Assembly (NCBI RefSeq): GCF_025947285.1
Contig: NZ_CP110008.1
Span: 2,805,001 to 2,869,000 of the forward strand
Source: Flavobacterium sp. N2820
GTDB taxonomy: Bacteria; Bacteroidota; Bacteroidia; Flavobacteriales; Flavobacteriaceae
Direction of reading: 5' to 3'
Length of the DNA: 64,000 nucleotides
A program made the position numbers and the translations under genes. This document shows, one piece after another, positions 18,292 to 26,269 of this stretch; position 1 is the first letter of the stretch, and the number at the start of each line of letters is the position of its first letter. Below the pieces are notes generated by a model. It was given only the letters and a program-made list of their open reading frames with translations, did not search any database and was not told the origin of the DNA.

Positions 18292-18861
18292 TTGGAACAA
18301 CTGATTAATTTAGATAAAGAATTATTTGTTTTTTTAAACAATTTAGGCAGCGAACCTTTTGATGCTTTTTGGAAAATTATCACCAAGCAAATTTATTGGA
18401 CACCTTTTTTTTTAGCCGTTTTTTATTTGCTACAGCGAAAAGTAGGTTGGAAGAATTTAGGTGTTATTATTCTTTTTTTAGCCGTTTTAATCACATTTAC
18501 CGACCAAATAACAAATGTATTCAAAAATACTTTTGAACGTTTAAGACCTTGTAATGTTCCTGAATTTGATGGTGTAATAAGAGAAGTTATCACCCGAAAA
18601 TCATTCAGTTTTTTCTCTGGTCATGCTGCCAATTCAATGGCTTCCACCATGTTTGTTTTCTTGGTAATTAGAAAATTTTATAAGCACACTTTTTTGTTAT
18701 TCTTGTTTCCACTCATATTTGCATATAGTAGAATTTACCTTGGATTGCACTTTCCAGGTGATATTTTAGCTGGGTATTTGTTTGGAGGGAGTTCTGGTTT
18801 TGTTTTTTATAAAATTTATAACCATTATTCCAATAAATATAATTGGTTATCCAAAAACTGA
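18292..18861 (+). CDS. PAP2-family phosphatase
   Basis: Membrane phosphatase of the PAP2 superfamily, 189 residues with about five hydrophobic segments. The three catalytic motifs are present: KNTFERLRP (KxxxxxxRP), FSGHA (in place of PSGH) and SRIYLGLHFPGD (SRxxxxxHxxxD). Such enzymes act on phosphatidate or undecaprenyl pyrophosphate; the latter would fit cell-wall carrier recycling but is unproven. The start is TTG at 18292, two bases after the tatA stop; no in-frame ATG occurs before motif 1. The gene converges with the O-methyltransferase gene. Confidence 0.85.
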   Translation: MEQLINLDKELFVFLNNLGSEPFDAFWKIITKQIYWTPFFLAVFYLLQRKVGWKNLGVIILFLAVLITFTDQITNVFKNTFERLRPCNVPEFDGVIREVITRKSFSFFSGHAANSMASTMFVFLVIRKFYKHTFLLFLFPLIFAYSRIYLGLHFPGDILAGYLFGGSSGFVFYKIYNHYSNKYNWLSKN

Positions 18862-18879
18862 ACACTGCGACTGAACACT
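18857..18879. repeat. Direct repeat spanning two convergent gene ends
   Basis: ACTGAACACT occurs twice (18857-18866 and 18870-18879) with GCG between, a 13-bp period. The first copy contains the PAP2 stop codon and the second overlaps the stop of the O-methyltransferase gene. No hairpin terminator was seen between the two genes. Confidence 0.6.
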
Positions 18880-19519
18880 ACAAAACCCTACTAACCGTCA
18901 AGCCATCACGAATAGGTAACAAAACAGTTTCAACTCTTGGGTCTTCTTTTAAAAGCTTATTGTATTCTAATAAAACCTGCGTACTCATGTCGTTTGCTTT
19001 CACTTCTTCCAATACTTTTCCACTCCACAACACATTATCGGATAAAATAATGCCGCCTTTGTTCATCATCGGAACAATCAAATGAAAATAATTCACATAA
19101 TTTTCTTTATCGGCATCAATAAAAACCAAATCAAATTTTTTGTTTAATGTTGGAATAATTTCAATGGCATCTCCTAAATGTTGGATAATTTGTGTACTCC
19201 ATGGCGAAGCATCAAAATATTTTTTTTGGAAATCAACTAATTCTTCTTCGATATCAATAGTGTCTAAAGTGCCGTTTTCAGGCAAACCTTCTGCCAAACA
19301 CAAAGCTGCATAACCCGTATATGTACCAATTTCAAGAATATGTATTGGACGAATAATTTTAGATAACATACTCAAAACTCTACCTTGAAAATGACCGCTT
19401 AACATTCTTGGTTGAAGAATTTTCTGATGCGTTTCTTTATTAAGTTTTGCTAATAATTCAGGTTCATTTTCTGAATGATTGGCTACGTAATCTTCTAAAT
19501 CTTCTGATATAAAATGCAT
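18878..19519 (-). CDS. Class I SAM-dependent O-methyltransferase (COMT-like)
   Basis: Soluble methyltransferase of 213 residues. Motif I is ILEIGTYTGYAALCLAEGLP, with TIDIEEE for ribose binding and LVFIDADKENY for the metal-linked acidic motif. This is the pattern of bacterial catechol/caffeoyl-CoA-type O-methyltransferases. The start at 19519 (MHFISEDLEDYV) matches the usual family opening better than the ATG seven codons earlier. A TAnnTTTG box lies 18 bases upstream. The acceptor is unknown. Confidence 0.88.
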   Translation of the reverse strand: MHFISEDLEDYVANHSENEPELLAKLNKETHQKILQPRMLSGHFQGRVLSMLSKIIRPIHILEIGTYTGYAALCLAEGLPENGTLDTIDIEEELVDFQKKYFDASPWSTQIIQHLGDAIEIIPTLNKKFDLVFIDADKENYVNYFHLIVPMMNKGGIILSDNVLWSGKVLEEVKANDMSTQVLLEYNKLLKEDPRVETVLLPIRDGLTVSRVL

Positions 19520-19537
19520 GATGAAATCAAATTTCGA

Positions 19538-19545
19538 CAAAAATA
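19538..19545 (-). promoter_or_regulatory. Promoter -7 box of the O-methyltransferase gene
   Basis: TATTTTTG on the minus strand. It overlaps the upstream in-frame ATG at 19540, which supports the start at 19519. Confidence 0.5.
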
Positions 19546-19579
19546 CGAATTAACAATTAAACGAATTAACATTTTAACC

Positions 19580-19587
19580 TAACTTTG
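19580..19587 (+). promoter_or_regulatory. Promoter -7 box of rlmN, directly before the ATG
   Basis: TAACTTTG ends only four bases before the rlmN ATG (19592). Transcription would start at or next to the first codon, giving a leaderless or nearly leaderless mRNA. Confidence 0.6.
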
Positions 19588-19591
19588 CACC

Positions 19592-20632
19592 ATGCAAATC
19601 GAGAAAAAAGACATACGAGCACTTACAAAAGAACAATTGCGTAACTTTTTTGTTTCAAACGGAGACAAAGCCTTTCGTGGTAACCAAGTTTACGAATGGT
19701 TATGGCAAAAACGGGCGCATACTTTTGAGGACATGACCAATGTGTCTAAGGAAACACGTTCAATGTTAGAAGCTAACTTTGTAATCAATCACATTAAAGT
19801 TGATACGTTACAACGTAGCGAAGACGGAACCGTTAAAAACGCCGTTCGTTTGCATGATGATTTAATTGTAGAATCGGTTTTAATTCCTACTGAAACCCGA
19901 ACTACTGCCTGTGTTTCTTCGCAAGTAGGTTGCAGTTTAGATTGTAATTTTTGTGCTACTGCTCGTTTAAAACGCATGCGAAATTTAGAACCAGGTGAAA
20001 TTTACGACCAAGTTGCTGCTATTGATAACGAAAGTCGTTTGTATTATGACCGCCCACTGTCAAATATTGTTTTTATGGGAATGGGTGAGCCGTTGATGAA
20101 TTATCCAAACGTAATGAAAGCTATCGATATGATTACGTCTCCCGAAGGTTTAGGGATGTCGCCAAAACGCATCACAGTTTCAACTTCTGGAATTCCGAAA
20201 ATGATTAAAAAAATGGCCGATGATGACGTAAAATTCAAATTAGCGGTTTCATTACATTCAGCGGTTGAAGAAATTCGAAATGAAATCATGCCTTTTACCA
20301 AGAATTTTCCATTGACCGATTTGCGTGAGAGTTTAGAATATTGGTACCGAAAAACCAAGAGCAAAATCACTTACGAATATGTGGTTTGGAAAGGAATCAA
20401 TGACGATAAAAAGTCGATTGATGCTTTGGTTAAATTCTGTAAATATGTACCCTGTAAAGTCAATCTTATTGAATATAATCCTATTGACGACGGAATGTTT
20501 CAACAAGCATCAGAAGACGCCACAAACGCTTATATTACTGCTTTAGCAAAAAGTAATATTGTTGCAAAAGTGAGAAGAAGTCGTGGTAAAGATATTGATG
20601 CAGCTTGTGGTCAATTGGCGAATAAATCGTAA
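19592..20632 (+). CDS. rlmN: 23S rRNA (adenine-2503-C2)-methyltransferase
   Basis: Radical-SAM enzyme that methylates A2503 of 23S rRNA (and A37 of some tRNAs), tuning the peptidyl transferase centre. The 346-residue length is normal. The iron-sulfur cluster motif is CSLDCNFC (Cys114, Cys118, Cys121). The methyl-carrier cysteine expected near the C-terminus is present at Cys339 (DAACGQL). GMGEPLMNY is the conserved glycine-rich SAM-binding segment. It stands alone on the plus strand between a divergent methyltransferase and a polyprenyl synthase with its own promoter. Confidence 0.95.
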   Translation: MQIEKKDIRALTKEQLRNFFVSNGDKAFRGNQVYEWLWQKRAHTFEDMTNVSKETRSMLEANFVINHIKVDTLQRSEDGTVKNAVRLHDDLIVESVLIPTETRTTACVSSQVGCSLDCNFCATARLKRMRNLEPGEIYDQVAAIDNESRLYYDRPLSNIVFMGMGEPLMNYPNVMKAIDMITSPEGLGMSPKRITVSTSGIPKMIKKMADDDVKFKLAVSLHSAVEEIRNEIMPFTKNFPLTDLRESLEYWYRKTKSKITYEYVVWKGINDDKKSIDALVKFCKYVPCKVNLIEYNPIDDGMFQQASEDATNAYITALAKSNIVAKVRRSRGKDIDAACGQLANKS

Positions 20633-20730
20633 TCTAAGATTTATCATTCTGAACTCGTTTTGGAATCAGTTTTCAGAATTTTCAAAATTTAAACTTTTGA
20701 TAAACTTTTGACTAACGAGATTGTTTTCAT

Positions 20731-20738
20731 TACTTTTG
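20731..20738 (+). promoter_or_regulatory. Promoter of the polyprenyl synthase gene
   Basis: TACTTTTG with a TTG 20 bases upstream (20708-20710) is a full match to TTG-N17-23-TAnnTTTG. The ATG is only eight bases further, so the leader is very short. Confidence 0.65.
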
Positions 20739-20746
20739 CTATATAA

Positions 20747-21727
20747 ATGAAAATAACCGAACAAATAAAGCTGCCTATCGCAAATGAAATGGAACTTTTT
20801 GAAGAAAAGTTTCGCGATTCCATGTCTTCAAAAGTGGCTTTATTAAATAGAATAACCCATTATATCGTTAACCGAAAGGGAAAACAAATGCGTCCTATGT
20901 TTGTTTTTTTAACGGCTAAAATGGTTTCTGGTGGAACAATTAATGAGCGATCTTATCGCGGTGCTTCGGTTATTGAATTGATTCATACAGCAACCTTAGT
21001 TCATGATGATGTGGTTGATGATAGCAACAAACGTCGTGGATTTTTTTCTTTAAACGCACTTTGGAAAAACAAAATCGCAGTTTTAGTGGGTGATTATTTG
21101 TTGTCAAAAGGATTATTGCTTTCGATTGATAATAATGATTTCGATTTATTAAAAATTATTTCAGTTGCAGTGCGCGAAATGAGTGAAGGTGAATTACTTC
21201 AAATCGAAAAAGCGCGCAGATTAGATATCACCGAAGATATTTATTATGAAATAATCCGACAAAAAACAGCTACGTTAATTGCGGCTTGTTGTTCGCTTGG
21301 AGCTTGTTCAGTTGCTCCCGAAAATAAGGATGTGGTGGAAAAAATGCGCAAATTTGGAGAGCTAATTGGAATGGCATTTCAAATCAAAGACGATTTATTT
21401 GATTACACTGATGATGCTATTGGGAAACCAACCGGGATTGACATCAAGGAACAAAAAATGACTTTACCATTAATATACGCGTTGAATAATTGTTCTTCTA
21501 AAGAAAAAAGCTGGGTAATCAATTCGATTAAAAACCACAATAAAGATAAAAAACGTGTTAAAGAAGTGATTCAATTTGTAAAAGACAAAAATGGGTTAAC
21601 GTATGCTGAAGCAAAAATGGTGCAATTTCAGCAAGAAGCACTTTTATTGTTGCATGATTTTCCAGCTTCTGCTTACAAAGACTCCCTTGTGTTAATGGTG
21701 AATTACGTTATTGAACGCAAAAAGTAA
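20747..21727 (+). CDS. Polyprenyl synthetase (trans-isoprenyl diphosphate synthase)
   Basis: Makes isoprenoid diphosphate chains from IPP and an allylic primer. The 326-residue protein has both aspartate-rich Mg-binding motifs: first DDVVD (about 87-91, in LVHDDVVDD) and second DDLFD (about 212-216, in FQIKDDLFDYTDD). GKQMRP near residue 45 is the IPP-binding Lys-Arg motif. The length and the long-chain type of first motif suggest an octaprenyl/heptaprenyl synthase for menaquinone side chains, but chain length is inference. It has its own promoter and ends in a perfect hairpin. Confidence 0.9.
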   Translation: MKITEQIKLPIANEMELFEEKFRDSMSSKVALLNRITHYIVNRKGKQMRPMFVFLTAKMVSGGTINERSYRGASVIELIHTATLVHDDVVDDSNKRRGFFSLNALWKNKIAVLVGDYLLSKGLLLSIDNNDFDLLKIISVAVREMSEGELLQIEKARRLDITEDIYYEIIRQKTATLIAACCSLGACSVAPENKDVVEKMRKFGELIGMAFQIKDDLFDYTDDAIGKPTGIDIKEQKMTLPLIYALNNCSSKEKSWVINSIKNHNKDKKRVKEVIQFVKDKNGLTYAEAKMVQFQQEALLLLHDFPASAYKDSLVLMVNYVIERKK

Positions 21728-21751
21728 AGTTTCCTTTAATGGAAACTTTAC
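21724..21751. terminator. Shared hairpin over two convergent stop codons
   Basis: A perfect 11-bp stem (GTAAAGTTTCC / GGAAACTTTAC) with a six-base loop contains the polyprenyl synthase stop on one arm and the stop of the convergent small gene on the other. There is no immediate U-tract on the plus strand, though T7 follows after five bases. It is likely a bidirectional terminator. Confidence 0.65.
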
Positions 21752-21915
21752 GAGTTGTTTTTTTCAAGTTTATTGTTTTTTTCAGGCTTATTTTTATCCT
21801 TCGATTTAAAGAAATTTATTATCCAAAAATTTACATCATAAGCTGTAGGTTCAAAACCTTTGTGTTTAATAAATCCGTTGTAATAGTTTAAAAAGTCTTT
21901 TAATGATGAATCCAT
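21748..21915 (-). CDS. Small hypothetical protein after the histidine kinase gene
   Basis: A 55-residue protein starting MDSSLKDFLNYYNGFIKHKG. It is soluble, with a Lys/Asn-rich tail and no recognised domain. The start at 21915 avoids overlap with the kinase gene, whereas an in-frame ATG at 21990 would overlap it by 47 bases. It lies 28 bases after the kinase stop and is probably the third gene of that operon. It may be a small partner of the kinase, but nothing in the sequence shows this. Confidence 0.5.
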   Translation of the reverse strand: MDSSLKDFLNYYNGFIKHKGFEPTAYDVNFWIINFFKSKDKNKPEKNNKLEKNNS

Positions 21916-21943
21916 GTTTGTTTTTGAGAGTTTGTTTTTGTAG

Positions 21944-24322
21944 TTAATTTTGTTTGTATGGTATTGTAACTGTAACAGTTGTGATTTCATTTACTTTACT
22001 TGAAATAGAAATGGTTCCATTTAATAATTCGGTAAATTGTTTAGCGATAATTAATCCTAAACCAGAACCTTTAATGGTTGATGTATTACTTCCTCTGTAA
22101 AAAGATTGAAAAAGATGTTTGTTCTCTAGTTCAGGAATTCCGATACCAAAATCAATAATTTCAATTTTAAATTTATCTTTTAAGTAATTTATTCTGATCA
22201 TTGGATTTGAACTTCCTACCGAATATTTAAAAGCATTAGAAATTAAATTGTTTAGAATATGAGTTAATAAACTTTCGTCAGACTGAATATTATTTTCATA
22301 CTCGCTTTTATCGACAATTATTTTTCTGCCATCTTTTTCGTTATTAAAATAGGTTTCAATAAGGTTGTCTATAAAATCGTTTAAATTAAATTCTTTTAAT
22401 TCTACTTTAAGATTTTTAGATTCGTATGCTCCAAAAACCAAGATGTTATTCATTAGCTCGGTCATTCGATTTACTTCATTTGTGATTCTGCCAGAAATGC
22501 GTTCTATTTCTTCTTTTTGAATCACATTTAGTAAGTCAATTTTGTAATTTAATAATTCAACATTTGAATAAATTACAGACAATGGTGTTCTAAATTGATG
22601 CGAAGCCATTGTGACAAAGCCCGATTTTAATTCGCTTAATTCTTTTTCCTTTTTTAAGGCTTGTTGTATATTTTCCTTGTCTTTTATTCTTTTAGTAATA
22701 TCTCTACTTGATGTTTGTATACCAACAACATTATTTTTATTGTCTAAAATGGTTTTTGAATATGTTTCTAGCCAAATATATTTGCCACTTTTCTTTTTAA
22801 ATCTAAATGTTATAATTTCATTTTTATTATCGAGAATATTCAGGTGTTGTTTTTGTACTTTGTCTACATCATTTGGATGAAAAAAATCATACGGGTTTTT
22901 TTGCAACAATTCTTCTGGTGTATATCCAGTTATTTTTTCAGCGGTATTTGATACGTAGGTTATGGTTCCATCGTTTAAATGTTGCATAATAAAATCCGAC
23001 GTATTGTTAGCAATAAATCGATATTTTTGTTCAGATATTTCGAGCTGATTTTTGAAATTTACAGTGTCATTGATGTCTGTAATACTACCAATGATAATTT
23101 TTTCGTTAGTACTAACATTAAAATCAATACTTAATAAAAGTAAGCCCCAGATTTTTTCGTTGTTTTTTTTAATCAGTTGAACTTCAAAACTTTTTGGTTT
23201 TTTTGAGTTAACAATTAATTCCTTCGCTTTTATAGTATTGAAGTATTTAAGATAACTAAAAATGCTTGTTCCAATACAGTTTTTAATCTTGTGACCTGTA
23301 ATTTCTTCCCATTGATTATTTAAAAAAATTAAATTACCATTTAGGTCTGTTTTGAATATAATTTCGGCCAAATTATTTACCAAATGATCATATTCGTTTC
23401 GTTGGTTTGCAAGTGCTGTTTCTTTGTTTTTAATTTCACTAATGTCAATATGTGTTCCAATGATTTTTTCTGGTATCCCAAAATCATTTTCAATTAAAAT
23501 TCCAGAATATTTAACCCATAAATAGTTGCCCAGCTTATGTTTTAGTCTTACAATACCTTCGTACTTATCTGATTTTTTATTGATGTAATTTTCAACTTTA
23601 TTTTTGATTTCATCAAAATCATCAGGATGAATTATCGACTCCCAAGTCTCAAATTTATGTTCAAGTTCATCATCTCCATAGCCCAACATTCCAAACCAAT
23701 TATATGAAAATTTAACTTCATTAGTAATAAAGTTCCATTCCCATTTTGCTTGATTAGAACTTTTCATATAAAAGTCTAATTCGTTTAAAGTGTTTTCTAA
23801 GTCAAGTCTTACTTTGTTTTGATTAAGCCTCAAACCAATATTGTGAGCTACCGTGTGCAAAGCGTTCACTTCTTCGTTTAGCCAGTTTCTTTCATTTTCA
23901 CAATCATCAAATCCAATCCATCCCCAAAATTTATTATCAGAAAAAATAGGTGTAAATAAATAAGCTTTGATGTCTTGCATCTCCATTATTTCTTTGAAGA
24001 ACTCGTTTGTGCTTTCTTTTACAAGTCCATATAATGGTAAGTTGTTGGATAAAGGTTCATAAAGACCTGGAAAGGCTTCATAAGTATGTCCGTTTAAATC
24101 AGGACTTCCAATAAAAGGAATAGCACCTATTTTGCACCATTCATATTCGTAATTTAAAATCGTAATTCCATCATTAGTTACTTCATTTTTGAAGATGTAA
24201 CAACGGTCAATCATTATGTTACTTCCTAATGCCGTAATACAGTTTTGTAAGGCGTTGTGGATGTTTGCTTCTTTAAGAAGATGATTGTTTGCTTCTGATA
24301 TAGCTTTTAAAAGGTGATTCAT
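21944..24322 (-). CDS. GAF/PAS sensor histidine kinase
   Basis: Cytoplasmic hybrid-free sensor kinase of 792 residues. An N-terminal GAF-like domain (1-170) is followed by three PAS domains (about 190-305, 310-425 and 430-550). Then come the dimerisation and phospho-acceptor helix with MASHQFRTPL (His575) and an ATPase domain with the N-box NNLISNAFKYS, G1 DFGIGIPE and G2 GSGLGLIIAKQF. No membrane segments are seen, so it senses an internal signal unless the overlapping membrane protein helps. Its first 50 bases overlap the upstream small membrane-protein gene. The divergent REC-AraC regulator gene next door is the likely partner. Confidence 0.92.
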   Translation of the reverse strand: MNHLLKAISEANNHLLKEANIHNALQNCITALGSNIMIDRCYIFKNEVTNDGITILNYEYEWCKIGAIPFIGSPDLNGHTYEAFPGLYEPLSNNLPLYGLVKESTNEFFKEIMEMQDIKAYLFTPIFSDNKFWGWIGFDDCENERNWLNEEVNALHTVAHNIGLRLNQNKVRLDLENTLNELDFYMKSSNQAKWEWNFITNEVKFSYNWFGMLGYGDDELEHKFETWESIIHPDDFDEIKNKVENYINKKSDKYEGIVRLKHKLGNYLWVKYSGILIENDFGIPEKIIGTHIDISEIKNKETALANQRNEYDHLVNNLAEIIFKTDLNGNLIFLNNQWEEITGHKIKNCIGTSIFSYLKYFNTIKAKELIVNSKKPKSFEVQLIKKNNEKIWGLLLLSIDFNVSTNEKIIIGSITDINDTVNFKNQLEISEQKYRFIANNTSDFIMQHLNDGTITYVSNTAEKITGYTPEELLQKNPYDFFHPNDVDKVQKQHLNILDNKNEIITFRFKKKSGKYIWLETYSKTILDNKNNVVGIQTSSRDITKRIKDKENIQQALKKEKELSELKSGFVTMASHQFRTPLSVIYSNVELLNYKIDLLNVIQKEEIERISGRITNEVNRMTELMNNILVFGAYESKNLKVELKEFNLNDFIDNLIETYFNNEKDGRKIIVDKSEYENNIQSDESLLTHILNNLISNAFKYSVGSSNPMIRINYLKDKFKIEIIDFGIGIPELENKHLFQSFYRGSNTSTIKGSGLGLIIAKQFTELLNGTISISSKVNEITTVTVTIPYKQN

Positions 24323-24728
24323 TTTTAAATAGTGTAGGGATTATTTTTTTCGAGTAAAAATTGCTTTCTAATTGACTAAATAAATCATAATCTTTAGATA
24401 AAATTTTAAATTCATTTATTTGGCTATTTGTCGAAAATTTTATGAAGTAATCATATTGATTAAAAAACAAAAAGCTTACTAAATATAATATTGAATGTAA
24501 AAATAAAATAGGCCAACTAAATTCTACTAAATAAAAACAAATAAATGTAATATTTAATATAAAAATAAAATTTAAGTATGATTTTTTCTCTTTTCTAAGT
24601 ATCTTTAAAGAATCAATATTTTCAATATTGTAGTTGTTGATGAAACTGTTGTAATCAATCGAGTCATGACAAGAATGACATGCTAGAGTGTCTTCGTATT
24701 TTTGAAATGGTTCGAGTGTAAAGTTCAT
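24273..24728 (-). CDS. Small membrane protein with a CxxCH motif
   Basis: A 151-residue protein not recognised as any family. The N-terminus carries LACHSCHDS, a CxxCH motif (Cys17, Cys20, His21) of the kind that binds heme c when exported, or zinc when cytoplasmic. Two hydrophobic helices lie at about 51-69 and 72-91, and a polar C-terminal half follows. There is no N-terminal signal peptide, so the motif may well stay in the cytoplasm. A TAnnTTTG box lies 14 bases upstream of the ATG, so this is the first gene of the kinase operon. It overlaps the kinase start by 50 bases, which suggests coupled translation and a shared job in sensing. Confidence 0.68.
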   Translation of the reverse strand: MNFTLEPFQKYEDTLACHSCHDSIDYNSFINNYNIENIDSLKILRKEKKSYLNFIFILNITFICFYLVEFSWPILFLHSILYLVSFLFFNQYDYFIKFSTNSQINEFKILSKDYDLFSQLESNFYSKKIIPTLFKNESPFKSYIRSKQSSS

Positions 24729-24742
24729 CGTTTTTATTTTTA

Positions 24743-24750
24743 CAAATCTA
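24743..24750 (-). promoter_or_regulatory. Promoter -7 box of the kinase operon
   Basis: TAGATTTG on the minus strand fits TAnnTTTG, 14 bases before the ATG of the CxxCH membrane-protein gene. Confidence 0.5.
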
Positions 24751-24838
24751 TTTTTTTTAAAAATAACAGACAGTGTATTTACTTATGATTTAAATTTATT
24801 TATAGATAGTTTAAAAAAATATGAATTAATTTTACTAC

Positions 24839-25603
24839 ATGAAAAAAAATAAGTCAGAATTACTTTTAGTAGAAGATGATGTTTCTTTGGGACAAACAAT
24901 TTCTGAGTTGTTAATAGTTAATAACTACAATGTTAAGTGGTGTCAAAACGGTTTAGAAGCTTTTCAATACCTAGAAAATAATGCGCCAGATTTAATTGTT
25001 TGTGATTTAATGATGCCTGTAATGTCTGGAGAAGAACTATTTTTAAAAATTAGAAATTTTAGAAAGTTTGATCAAATTCCATTCATAATTATAACAGCAG
25101 ATATGACTTTTGAAAGCAAAATCAAGCAACTGCAAAATGGAGTAAACGACTTTATTAATAAGCCTTTTAAAATTCAAGAATTAGTTTTGAAAATTAAAAA
25201 TTTTCTTTACTATAAAGAAAATGTCATAAAACAAGCTCAAAATCCGATTTCTAAAATTCAAGTAAAATCAAGAAAAAATGATTTTTTTGAAAAAATTGAT
25301 GAAATTATAATTAGAAATATTAAAACAGATATTACTATTGAAAAACTTTCAAAGGAAATTTTTGTTAGTAAATCTACGTTAGATAAAAAAATCAGAAAGT
25401 TTAAAGAGGTTAATGTTTCTACTTACATTAGAGAAATAAGACTCAACTATGCTATCAGTTTAATTGAGGCTGGAGAAGTTAATGTAGATACTTTAGCTAA
25501 CGAAAGCGGCTTTAATTCAACCTCTTATTTTTCTATTTGCTTTAAAAATTACACGGGTCTTTCTCCAAAAAAATACATAAAACAAAAAATACAAGGAAAA
25601 TAA
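24839..25603 (+). CDS. Response regulator with AraC-type DNA-binding domain
   Basis: A 254-residue regulator. The receiver domain (about 7-125) has the acidic pair in LLLVEDD, the phospho-acceptor Asp56 in VCDLMMP, Thr in ITAD and Lys in NKPFK, all intact. The C-terminal AraC domain (about 150-250) shows IEKLSKEIFVSKSTLDKKI and the second helix-turn-helix DTLANESGFNSTSYFSICFKNYTGLSPKKY. Its gene is divergent from the GAF/PAS histidine kinase operon and is the obvious partner. The targets are unknown, though divergent genes of this kind often regulate the shared intergenic region. Confidence 0.92.
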   Translation: MKKNKSELLLVEDDVSLGQTISELLIVNNYNVKWCQNGLEAFQYLENNAPDLIVCDLMMPVMSGEELFLKIRNFRKFDQIPFIIITADMTFESKIKQLQNGVNDFINKPFKIQELVLKIKNFLYYKENVIKQAQNPISKIQVKSRKNDFFEKIDEIIIRNIKTDITIEKLSKEIFVSKSTLDKKIRKFKEVNVSTYIREIRLNYAISLIEAGEVNVDTLANESGFNSTSYFSICFKNYTGLSPKKYIKQKIQGK

Positions 25604-25699
25604 TTCAATATTTTTTCTTGTTCCATGCAACCTTTTTTTTTACTTTCTCGTCTATGTAAATAGAAGCATGATTTTAAATTCAGAATTCTAAATTCGAAA

Positions 25700-26269
25700 A
25701 TGAAAGTAATTCAATTACATCAAGAAGAAAAACAACTTATAGTGTTGGCTGTCGAAAATAATCGGCAAGCCCAACAGCAAATTTATGCCAAGTTTTCTTC
25801 AAAAATGTTGAGCGTGTGTCGTCAATATATAAAAGACATTCATCACGCAGAAGATGTAATGATTACCGGTTTTATGAAAGTATTTACCCATTTGAAAAAT
25901 TTTGAGCACAAGGGTAGTTTTGAAGGTTGGATTCGTAGAATCATGATTTATGAATGTATTGATTTTATTAGGGTTAAAAAGAATACTTTCAATCATCAAG
26001 ATATAGAAGACATCACCATAAGCGAAAATGAATCGGTATATGAAATGGAGAACTTTTCGGTAGATGATATACAAAATATGATCGATAATTTACCAGATGG
26101 TTACAAAATGGTGTTCAACTTATATGCAATTGAAGGTTATAAACATCAAGAAATAGCAGAAATGCTCAAAATAAGTGAAGGCACATCAAAATCGCAATTA
26201 TCTCACGCTCGAAAGTTATTGCAACAACAAATTACCGACTTAAAAAACAAATTAAATGGCACCAAATAA
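25700..26269 (+). CDS. ECF-type RNA polymerase sigma factor
   Basis: Alternative sigma factor of 189 residues. The sigma-2 domain (about 20-90) includes HAEDVMITGFMKVF and FEGWIRRIMIYECIDFIR. The sigma-4 domain (about 130-180) includes NLPDGYKMVFNLYAIEGY and the helix-turn-helix HQEIAEMLKISEGTSKSQLSHAR. The gene overlaps by 14 bases a membrane protein gene that looks like its anti-sigma factor, and an outer-membrane-type protein gene follows. This layout suggests a cell-envelope stress or signal response. The signal is unknown. Confidence 0.92.
   Translation: MKVIQLHQEEKQLIVLAVENNRQAQQQIYAKFSSKMLSVCRQYIKDIHHAEDVMITGFMKVFTHLKNFEHKGSFEGWIRRIMIYECIDFIRVKKNTFNHQDIEDITISENESVYEMENFSVDDIQNMIDNLPDGYKMVFNLYAIEGYKHQEIAEMLKISEGTSKSQLSHARKLLQQQITDLKNKLNGTK

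Noticed and set aside
17935..18300. Minus-strand open frame opposite tatA
   Set aside because: It mirrors tatA exactly and has no promoter box; tatA is clearly real on the plus strand.
17941..19519. PAP2 and O-methyltransferase as part of a lipid-modification cluster
   Set aside because: They are convergent with a tiny gap and no shared regulation visible; adjacency alone is weak evidence.
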